From Bacteroidales bacterium (lineage in GTDB: Bacteria > Bacteroidota > Bacteroidia > Bacteroidales > Bacteroidaceae), in the NCBI GenBank assembly GCA_004555055.1, contig SFJN01000072.1, forward strand, positions 1-11,965: 11,965 bases of DNA, in the 5' to 3' direction. Both the position numbers and the translations under genes were made by a program. Of this stretch, positions 6,435 to 11,965 are shown one piece after another. How positions within the stretch are numbered: the stretch's first letter is position 1; the number at the start of each line of letters is the position of its first letter. The notes under the pieces are model-generated. The model searched no databases. It had not been told where the DNA came from and worked only from the letters and a program-made list of their open reading frames with translations.

Positions 6435-8414
6435 ATGTCCTATCTTGAATTCGACAAAACGCAGATGGCCAACCTTCAGGACTCTCTCCGCAAAGAGTTC
6501 CTGCTGACGGCAAAGACCGGTGCGTATTGCTCCTCCACGCTCGTAGGCTGCAACATCCGCAAGTATCATGGCTTGCTCGTTGTCCCCGTTGACACCCTCG
6601 ACGACGAGAACCATGTACTGCTCTCGTCGCTCGACGAGACCATCATCCAGCATGGCGCGGAGTTCAACCTCGGTCTCCACAAGTACGTCGGAGACCACTT
6701 CAGCCCCAAGGGCCACAAATACATCGAAAGCTTCAGCTGGGAAAAGGCTCCCACATGGATTTTCCGTGTCGGCGGCGTCCGCATGAAGAAGGAAGTGATG
6801 TTCCGCAGCGAATCCGACCGTCTCTTCATCCGCTACACCCTGCTCGAAGCTCATTCCGACACCACACTCCGCCTGAAGCCATATCTGGCATTCCGCAGCG
6901 TGCGGGCATGGACCCATGAAAACGGTGTGGCAAACACCTCGTTCCAAACCTGCAAGCAAGGTATCAGCATGAAACTCTATGAGGGGTATCCCGACCTTTT
7001 CATGCAGACCGACAGCAAGAAGGCCGAATGGGTACACCAGCCCGACTGGTATCGCGGACTCGTTTACGACAAGGAAAGCGAACGCGGATACGGAGAGACC
7101 GAAGACCTGCTCGTTCCCGGATACTTTGAAATGCCCATCAAGAAGGGCGAAAGCATCGTCTTCACCGCCAGCCTTGGTGAAAGAGAGCCGAAAGACTTCA
7201 ACGGCATCATGGCCGCCGAAATCGAAAAGCACGATGCCCGCGACAACTTCTGGAACTGCCTCGTCAACGCTGCACGACAGTTCAGCGTAACACCGGAGAA
7301 CGACCCCAACGAAACCTACCTCATCGCAGGATGGCCCTGGTTCAAACCCCGCGGACGCGACACCTTCGTCAGCCTCCCCGGACTCACACTGAGCATCGGC
7401 GACACCGCACAGTTCGAAAAATATATGGCCACCGCCGAAAAGGCCGTCATGGACTTCATCGAACACCGTCCCGTCAGCGTAAAGATTTACGAGGTTGAAC
7501 AGCCCGACGTGCTCCTCTGGGCCGTATGGAGCCTCCAGCAGTATGCAAAAATTGTAGGACTCGACAAGTGCTACGAAAAGTATGGCACACTCATAGAGCG
7601 CATCATGCAGTTCATCTGGGAAGGCAAACATCCCAACCTGTTCGTGCACGACAACGGACTTCTCTACAGCAACGGACGCGACCAGGCTGTGACGTGGATG
7701 AACAGCACCGCCTACGGACGCCCCATCGTATCCCGATCGGGATATATCGTTGAATTCAACGCCCTCTACTACAACGCCAAACGATTCTTCCAGCAGATGC
7801 TTCTGCAAAGCGGAACGAAGGCCAATGCGGCCATCGCCGAACAGATTGAAGCAGAGTGCAAACTCATGGAGGAAAGTTTCCGCAGCGTATTCCTCAACGA
7901 ATTCGGATACCTCTTCGACTATGTCGACGGCACCGACCGCTGCTACGAAATGCGACCCAACCAGCTGCTCGCCATCGCCCTCGACTACTCTCCACTTACC
8001 CGAAAGGAGTGCAAGAGCATCCTCGACTTCTGCACCAAGGAACTCAAGACCCCCAAGGGCATCCGCTCACTCACCCCGAAGAGCGGAAACTACCACCCTT
8101 ACTACATCGGACGTCAGGAAGACCGCGACATCGCATACCATCAGGGCACCGCATGGCCCTGGCTCATGGGATTCTATCTTGAAGCCTACCACAAGGTGTA
8201 CAAGATGAGCGGTGTGAACTACATCGAACGCCAGCTCATCGGCTTCGAGGAAGAGCTCTTCTACCACTGCATCGGCACCATTCCCGAACTCTTCGACGGC
8301 AACCCCCGCTTCTCCGGACGCGGAGCAGTGTCATTCGCCATGAATGTCAGCGGCATCCTCCGTGCGCTGCATCTCCTGCAAGTGCTTCAGGCCGAAGAGG
8401 ACGCCGAAGACTGA
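6435..8414 (+). CDS. Glycogen debranching enzyme, GH133 (amylo-alpha-1,6-glucosidase)
   Basis: This 659-residue cytoplasmic enzyme is predicted to hydrolyse alpha-1,6 branch stubs of glycogen or related glucans. It has no signal peptide. Residues about 15-230 match the bacterial/archaeal debranching N-domain (KEFLLTAKTGAYCSSTLVGCNIRKYHGLLV). Residues about 280-645 form the (alpha/alpha)6-barrel catalytic domain, with GWPWFKPRGRDTF (299-311), QAVTWMN (417-423), GYIVEFNALYYNA (437-449, E440), MRPNQLLAIAL and YHQGTAWPWLMGFYLEAY (568-585). About 650 aa is normal for Bacteroidota members. One point to check is N423, where I recall Asp (TWMD) in members from other phyla; I am not sure this is unusual for the phylum. 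It is the first gene of a cassette with the GT4 and GH57 genes, behind a promoter candidate and a leader of about 135 nt. Function beyond the family, such as glycogen versus imported maltodextrin, is inferred from these neighbours. Confidence 0.93.
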   Translation: MSYLEFDKTQMANLQDSLRKEFLLTAKTGAYCSSTLVGCNIRKYHGLLVVPVDTLDDENHVLLSSLDETIIQHGAEFNLGLHKYVGDHFSPKGHKYIESFSWEKAPTWIFRVGGVRMKKEVMFRSESDRLFIRYTLLEAHSDTTLRLKPYLAFRSVRAWTHENGVANTSFQTCKQGISMKLYEGYPDLFMQTDSKKAEWVHQPDWYRGLVYDKESERGYGETEDLLVPGYFEMPIKKGESIVFTASLGEREPKDFNGIMAAEIEKHDARDNFWNCLVNAARQFSVTPENDPNETYLIAGWPWFKPRGRDTFVSLPGLTLSIGDTAQFEKYMATAEKAVMDFIEHRPVSVKIYEVEQPDVLLWAVWSLQQYAKIVGLDKCYEKYGTLIERIMQFIWEGKHPNLFVHDNGLLYSNGRDQAVTWMNSTAYGRPIVSRSGYIVEFNALYYNAKRFFQQMLLQSGTKANAAIAEQIEAECKLMEESFRSVFLNEFGYLFDYVDGTDRCYEMRPNQLLAIALDYSPLTRKECKSILDFCTKELKTPKGIRSLTPKSGNYHPYYIGRQEDRDIAYHQGTAWPWLMGFYLEAYHKVYKMSGVNYIERQLIGFEEELFYHCIGTIPELFDGNPRFSGRGAVSFAMNVSGILRALHLLQVLQAEEDAED

Positions 8415-8617
8415 TTACATCCTCCTCACAACAAACTCCATAAACGGTTCCAAACATCGGCAACAGAAAATGCCGAAAGCCCCGGACACTTCCGACCTTT
8501 GGTTCCGGCCTTTGGCCAAGGGCACTGCCCCCACCCTTCGCACGGAACACGGAATGCCTTCCGCAACATGACATGCAGGAACCGGCTTTACCACACAAAA
8601 GAAAAGAATCACATACT

Positions 8618-9877
8618 ATGAAAGTATTAATGTTTGGCTGGGAGTTTCCCCCGAAGATTTACGGCGGACTTGCTGTGGCATCCTATGGTATCACCCAGGG
8701 TCTTTCCAAGATTCCCGGTGTCGAGACCACCTTCTGCCTGCCAAAGCCCTGCGGTGAAGAGGAGAAATTCCTGAACATCCTGAGCATGAACGAGGTCCCC
8801 GTCGTTTGGCGCGACCCCGACTACGAATGGCTCAAAGGACGTCTCAAGAACCTGATACCCGAAGAATACTACCAGTTCCGCGACCATATCTATGCCGACT
8901 TCAGCTACAAGGGCACCAACGACATCGGCGGACTGGACTTCGCAGGAGGTTATCCCAAAAACCTCCACGAGGAAATCGGTAACTTCAACATCATTGCCGG
9001 CGTCATTGCCCGTACGCGTGAATTCGACATCATCCACGCCCACGACTGGCTCACCTTCCCTGCAGGCGTACATGCCAAGCAGGTGAGCGGAAAGCCACTC
9101 GTCATCCACGTGCATGCCACCGACTTCGACCGCTCGCGCGGACAGGTGAACCCCACCGTTTACAGTATCGAAAAGAACGGTATGGACAATGCCGACTGCA
9201 TCATGTGCGTTTCTGAACTCACACGGCAGACCGTCATACGCCACTACCACCAGGATCCAGCCAAGTGCATCGCCATGCACAATGCCGTATATCCTCTCTC
9301 GCCCGAACTCCAAGCCATCCCCCGCAAGGAGGACACCAAGGAGAAGACCGTCACCTTCCTCGGACGCATCACCATGCAGAAGGGACCGGAATACTTCGTC
9401 GAGGCTGCGGCACTCGTACTGAAACGTACCAAGAACATCCGATTCTGTATGGCTGGTTCCGGCGACAAGATGAACGAAATGATTGACCTCGCCGCAAACC
9501 TCGGCATCGCCGACCGCTTCCACTTCCCCGGATTCCAGCGCGGACGTCAGGTTTATGAATGCTACAAGAATTCCGACGTCTTCGTCATGCCTTCCGTTTC
9601 CGAACCTTTCGGTATCGCACCCCTCGAGGCCATGCAATGCGGATGCCCGAGCATCATCTCCAAACAGTCGGGATGCGGCGAAATCCTCGAAAAGGTCATC
9701 AAGACCGACTATTGGGACATCGAAGCCATGGCCGACGCCATCTATTCCATCTGCACCAACGAAGGTCTCTACAAATATCTCCAGGAAGAGGGACTCAAGG
9801 AAGTGGATGCCATTACATGGGAAAAAGTCGGAGAACGCATCTACAACTGCTACAAAAAGGTGCTCGGATGGCAGTAA
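8618..9877 (+). CDS. GT4-family glycosyltransferase, glycogen-synthase-like
   Basis: The 419-residue product is a GT-B fold glycosyltransferase, likely extending alpha-1,4-glucan from a nucleotide-sugar donor in the cytoplasm. The start at 8618 is chosen because MKVLMFGWEFPPKIYGGLAV is the classic N-terminal strand plus glycine loop; an in-frame ATG at 8573 adds 15 unconserved residues. Visible motifs are HAHDW (140-144), HVHATDFDR (164-172), the donor-phosphate residues of FLGRITMQKGP (R250, K255), MAGSG (278-282) and the E-x7-E motif EPFGIAPLE (E329, E337). It lacks a signal peptide and membrane segments. The flanking debranching enzyme and GH57 protein support an alpha-glucan role rather than cell-wall or LPS sugar transfer; donor (UDP- or ADP-glucose) cannot be told from the sequence. 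The 203-bp gap after the debranching gene has no terminator or TAnnTTTG motif that I can see, so read-through is likely. The GH57 gene follows after 64 bp. Confidence 0.88.
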   Translation: MKVLMFGWEFPPKIYGGLAVASYGITQGLSKIPGVETTFCLPKPCGEEEKFLNILSMNEVPVVWRDPDYEWLKGRLKNLIPEEYYQFRDHIYADFSYKGTNDIGGLDFAGGYPKNLHEEIGNFNIIAGVIARTREFDIIHAHDWLTFPAGVHAKQVSGKPLVIHVHATDFDRSRGQVNPTVYSIEKNGMDNADCIMCVSELTRQTVIRHYHQDPAKCIAMHNAVYPLSPELQAIPRKEDTKEKTVTFLGRITMQKGPEYFVEAAALVLKRTKNIRFCMAGSGDKMNEMIDLAANLGIADRFHFPGFQRGRQVYECYKNSDVFVMPSVSEPFGIAPLEAMQCGCPSIISKQSGCGEILEKVIKTDYWDIEAMADAIYSICTNEGLYKYLQEEGLKEVDAITWEKVGERIYNCYKKVLGWQ

Positions 9878-9941
9878 CGGACTGCATGGCACCCCATACC
9901 TTATCTGAAACAACAACCCTATACTACAAGAAATAAACAAT

Positions 9942-11429
9942 ATGAAGACAGTTTGTTTGTACTTCGAGATTCACCAGAATATACATCTCAAGCGCTATCG
10001 CTTCTTCAACATCGGTACCGACCACTACTACTACGATGACTACGAGAACGAGCGCTCCATCACCGAAACGGCCGAGAAGAGCTACATCCCCGCACTTAAG
10101 GCCCTCATCGAAATGGCAAAGGCCCACGGAGGATTCTTCAAATGTGCCATCAGCCTCAGCGGTACTGCGCTCGAACTTCTCGAAAACTATTCGCCCGAAG
10201 TCCTCGACCTCCTCAAGGAACTCAACGACACCGGATGCGTGGAATTCCTTGCCGAACCCTACAGCCACGGACTCTCCTTCCTCTACAACAAGGACGTCTT
10301 CAAGGATGAGGTAGCTCGCCTCGACAAGAAGGTGACCAAACTCTTCGGAAAGAAACCCCAGGTGTTCCGCAACAGCTGCCTCAGCTACAGCGATGAAGTG
10401 GGCGAAATGGTTGCCGAAATGGGCTACAAGGGTATGCTGGCTGAAGGTGCAAAGCACGTGCTCGGATGGAAGAGCGCACACTATGTCTACAGCTGCAACC
10501 GCAATCCCAAACTCAGCGTTCTCCTCCGCGACGCTGCACTCTCCGAGGACATCAGCTTCCGCTTCAACGACTCCAACTGGAGCGAATATCCCCTCTTTGC
10601 CGACCGCTACGCTCAGTGGATTGCTGATATGCCCCAGGAAGAACAGTGTGTCAACATCTTCATGGAACTCTGTGCACTCGGCATCTTCCAGCCGCTTTCG
10701 AGCAACATCCTCGAATTCCTCAAGGCACTTCCCGAACAGCTCAAGCAGCGCGGCATAGGATTCAGCACTCCCAGCGAAATCATTGCCAACAACAAGCCCG
10801 TCGGACCGATTGACGTGGAATATCCCACCTCTTGGGTCGACGAGGAACGCGACCTCAGCCCCTGGCTCGGCAACAAGATGCAGCAGGAATCTGTCGCCAA
10901 ACTCTACAGCGTTGCTGAACGTGTACGCGTTTGCAAGAACAAGAAGCTCCAACAGGACTTCGACTATCTACAGGCTTCGAACAACTTCCGCTTCATGTCC
11001 ACCAAGGCCAGTTCCGGAGGTTACCGCGGAATCTACGACAGTCCCTATGACGCTTTCACCAACTACATGAACATCCTTGGCGACTTCACCTCTCGCGTGA
11101 ACGAACTTTTCGGCGGTGCCGAGAACGAGGAAATCAACTCCCTCCTCACCCTCATCCAGAACCAGGGCGAGGAACTTGAGGTGAAGCAGAAGGAAATCGA
11201 CAAGCTCCAGGCCATAATCAAGCGCCTCGAAGCCGCTGAACCCGCAAAGCCCGAAGCACCTGCAAAGAAGACGGCTGCAAAGAAACCTGCCGCAAAGAAG
11301 GAAGAGCCCAAGGCTGAAGCACCCGCCAAGAAGGCTCCTGCAAAGAAACCTGCAACCAAAAAGGCTGAGCCCAAAGACGAAGCACCGGCAAAGAAGGCTC
11401 CCGCAAAGAAAACTGCAGCCAAGAAATAA
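9942..11429 (+). CDS. GH57-family protein (alpha-amylase/glucanotransferase-like) with altered catalytic motif and Lys/Ala/Pro tail
   Basis: The 495-residue cytoplasmic protein belongs to GH57, whose members hydrolyse, transfer or branch alpha-glucans. The N-terminus matches Bacteroidota members: FEIHQNIHLKRYRFFNIG (8-25) is conserved region 1 with HQN for the usual HQP, SLSGTALELLE (71-81) is region 2, and CVEFLAEPYSHGLS (99-112) keeps the Glu residues of region 3. KPQVFRNSCLSYSDEVGEM (138-156) and EGAKHVLGWKSAHYVY (168-183) follow. The segment expected to read about FMDYETFGEHQ, carrying the catalytic acid, reads FMELCALGIFQ (240-250): Asp becomes Glu242 and the YETF and EH residues are lost. 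No frameshift in the DNA at 10662-10692 restores the motif. Residues about 405-431 look like a short coiled coil, and 433-495 are a basic repeat tail. It is last in the cassette, ahead of the terminator at 11461. It may be inactive, or altered in activity, and serve as a glycogen-binding or structural protein. Confidence 0.85.
   Translation: MKTVCLYFEIHQNIHLKRYRFFNIGTDHYYYDDYENERSITETAEKSYIPALKALIEMAKAHGGFFKCAISLSGTALELLENYSPEVLDLLKELNDTGCVEFLAEPYSHGLSFLYNKDVFKDEVARLDKKVTKLFGKKPQVFRNSCLSYSDEVGEMVAEMGYKGMLAEGAKHVLGWKSAHYVYSCNRNPKLSVLLRDAALSEDISFRFNDSNWSEYPLFADRYAQWIADMPQEEQCVNIFMELCALGIFQPLSSNILEFLKALPEQLKQRGIGFSTPSEIIANNKPVGPIDVEYPTSWVDEERDLSPWLGNKMQQESVAKLYSVAERVRVCKNKKLQQDFDYLQASNNFRFMSTKASSGGYRGIYDSPYDAFTNYMNILGDFTSRVNELFGGAENEEINSLLTLIQNQGEELEVKQKEIDKLQAIIKRLEAAEPAKPEAPAKKTAAKKPAAKKEEPKAEAPAKKAPAKKPATKKAEPKDEAPAKKAPAKKTAAKK
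11253..11426 (+). repeat. Three 63-bp in-frame repeats encoding a histone H1-like Lys/Ala/Pro tail
   Basis: EAPAKK recurs at residues 438, 459 and 480 of the GH57 protein, an exact 21-residue (63-bp) period. Each unit reads roughly E-A-P-A-K-K-x-x-A-K-K-x-A-x-K-K followed by an acidic linker (EEPKA, AEPKD); the third unit is cut short by the stop codon. Such tails are disordered and strongly basic, as in histone H1-like bacterial proteins. The GH57 core does not need it, so it looks like an added segment grown by tandem duplication. Confidence 0.85.
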
Positions 11430-11460
11430 TGCAGAAAAAGGTAACCTAATCTGAAAAACA

Positions 11461-11499
11461 GGCTCCTGCTCCGGAACACTCCGGAACAGGAGCCTTGTT
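11461..11499 (+). terminator. Strong hairpin terminator after the GH57 gene
   Basis: GGCTCCTG (11461-11468) plus TCCGGA (11470-11475) pair with TCCGGA (11480-11485) plus CAGGAGCC (11487-11494), around a 4-base ACAC loop with one C/A mismatch. TTGTT follows directly. It lies 31 bp after the GH57 stop and ends the glycogen cassette. The upstream AACA partly pairs with the T-rich side, so it may also serve the opposing minus-strand genes weakly. Confidence 0.88.
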
Positions 11500-11541
11500 A
11501 ATCTCCGACCTCGCATCAAAAGAATCTACAAAACCGATGCG

Positions 11542-11760
11542 CTATGTTTCAATGACGATGAGCTTACAGGCATATCCGAATCCGCTCATGCCGGGAGGAG
11601 ACAACATCACACTATTCCACATTTCCTTATCCCCTCCCATGGCCTCTTCGATTTTCAACAATACCCGTGACAAGAAATGCCGATAATTCACGGGGAAGCG
11701 GACATACAGCCTACCCTTCTGCCTTCCTCCTAATAAGGCGAAAAAGGCTGCACTTGGAAA
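11542..11760 (-). other. Unassigned open frame without a start codon, possible gene remnant
   Basis: Read on the minus strand, a frame of 72 codons is open between a stop at 11761-11763 and the TAG at 11542-11544. Its translation looks protein-like: GRLYVRFPVNYRHFLSRVLL, then an amphipathic stretch KIEEAMGGDKEMWNSVML, then SGFGYACKLIVIET at the C-terminus. There is no ATG before residue 41, so it cannot be a normal gene as it stands. It uses AGG, TTG and TTA codons, unlike the C-ending codons of the neighbours. It may be the 3' end of a decayed or acquired gene, or a chance open frame. I do not recognise the family. Confidence 0.3.
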
Positions 11761-11782
11761 CTAAATCCACAACACAGCCACA

Positions 11783-11965
11783 TCAACGCTCAAAGTATTC
11801 CCAACGCTTGTAGAAGTCATTGTATTTGTAATAGCCCAGCAGTTTGCCGTGCTTGTCGAAGTAATGGCGCAGGTCGGCCGCGGTGCGGTTGCGGTTGTCG
11901 GTCAGCGTTTCGACCATGATGGCCACGCCGCCGGGGCCGTAACCCTCGTAGGTGATGGCTTCGTA
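11783..11965 (-). CDS. yebC: YebC/PmpR-type protein, partial and truncated 3' end (mosaic)
   Basis: Reading leftward from the window edge, 60 codons precede a TGA at 11783-11785; the start lies outside the window. The first 40 residues match the YebC/PmpR family (YEGYGPGGVAIMVETLTDNR, then NRTAADLRHYFDKHG). YebC is a cytoplasmic DNA- or ribosome-associated factor of about 240 residues. The wording resembles Firmicutes (Clostridia) members; Bacteroidota YebC, as I recall it, reads closer to ATDNTTRTVANVRSYFNKHG. After GKLLG the family's G-S-V-x-F-M-F segment and about 80-100 further residues are missing, replaced by YYKYNDFYKRWEYFER and a stop. By my count GC falls from about 65% (11846-11965) to about 40% (11783-11845). 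I found no frameshift that restores the family sequence. This could be a truncated or recombined gene, a transferred one, or an assembly join at the shared FDKHGK coding segment. Confidence 0.6.
   Translation of the reverse strand, partial: YEAITYEGYGPGGVAIMVETLTDNRNRTAADLRHYFDKHGKLLGYYKYNDFYKRWEYFER

Larger units (their letters stand above)
11430..11782. other. Region downstream of the glycogen cassette without an assigned gene
   Basis: This 353-bp stretch holds the terminator at 11461-11499 and an unassigned minus-strand open frame at 11542-11760, and otherwise nothing recognisable. A plus-strand frame starting at 11495 overlaps the terminator arm and has no protein-like features. Plus-strand genes end on its left and the minus-strand yebC-like fragment ends on its right, so it is a convergent junction. 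Confidence 0.6.

Noticed and set aside
6024..7808. A 594-codon minus-strand open frame antisense to the debranching gene
   Set aside because: It mirrors the debranching gene in a frame kept open by that gene's C-ending codons, and its translation (Cys/Val/Glu-rich, low complexity) matches no family. The plus-strand gene has clear GH133 motifs.
8496..8517. Two CCTTTGG direct repeats and a GGCC-TTT-GGCC hairpin between the debranching and GT4 genes
   Set aside because: Too short to stand out by chance, no run of T follows, and the sequence does not fit the Bacteroidota -7 element, so I do not call a promoter, operator or terminator.
8627..9940. A 437-codon minus-strand open frame antisense to the GT4 gene
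   Set aside because: Same codon-bias shadow. The plus strand carries all expected GT-B motifs and the antisense product has no recognisable domain.
10662..10692. A compensating frameshift explaining the altered GH57 motif
   Set aside because: Neither alternative frame of these bases gives DYETFGEH or anything close, and the flanking alignment keeps the same frame and length, so the change is by substitution.
9924..10952. A 342-codon minus-strand open frame antisense to the GH57 gene
   Set aside because: Shadow of the strongly biased GH57 coding frame; it stops being open with no domain or start context supporting it.
11495..11686. A 63-codon plus-strand open frame after the GH57 gene
   Set aside because: It starts inside the terminator hairpin tail and its translation shows no domain-like pattern; the opposite strand looks more protein-like.

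Overview
The window reads as a chromosomal segment of a fairly GC-rich Bacteroidota bacterium, most likely Bacteroidales and possibly Prevotella-like. Three things point there: the gene order coaBC - DUF4835 (PorD-type) - recN, a glycogen cassette of debranching enzyme, GT4 glycosyltransferase and GH57 protein typical of that phylum, and a promoter of the Bacteroidota -33/-7 type. No tRNA, rRNA, CRISPR array or transposase gene was found.

Layout. Positions 1-188 are an AT-rich palindromic element bounded by perfect 19-bp inverted repeats and carrying further nested imperfect stems. It looks like a MITE or other non-coding repeat, and the window starts exactly at its outer repeat. Positions 265-5962 hold four plus-strand genes with short gaps (40-75 bp): coaBC (coenzyme A synthesis), a porD-like exported protein linked to type IX secretion, recN (DNA repair), and an exported protein that joins a trypsin-like domain lacking its catalytic residues to a TPR array. 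A strong intrinsic terminator at 6043-6077 closes this group.

A 472-bp intergenic region follows. It holds that terminator, a Bacteroidota-style promoter candidate (6261-6292) and a perfect 7-bp hairpin in the predicted leader. Next comes a three-gene plus-strand cassette for cytoplasmic alpha-glucan (glycogen) metabolism: GH133 debranching enzyme (6435-8414), GT4 glycogen-synthase-like glycosyltransferase (8618-9877) and a GH57 protein (9942-11429). The GH57 protein is the oddest gene here. Its fold-defining N-terminal segments are kept, but the motif that normally carries the catalytic acid (DYETFGEHQ in relatives as I recall them) has become ELCALGIFQ. It also ends in a lysine/alanine/proline tail of three 21-residue repeats like histone H1. 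A second strong terminator (11461-11499) ends the cassette.

The right edge is on the minus strand. It has an unassigned, protein-like open frame without a start codon (11542-11760) and the truncated 3' end of a YebC/PmpR-type gene (11783-11965). That last fragment is a mosaic: about 40 residues resembling the Firmicutes type of YebC at about 65% GC, then an unrelated 20-residue tail at about 40% GC. This suggests either a broken gene or a chimeric contig end.

I see no clear new defence or mobile system. The best leads are the possible GH57 pseudoenzyme with its H1-like tail, the palindromic element, the dead protease-TPR protein and the mosaic yebC end.
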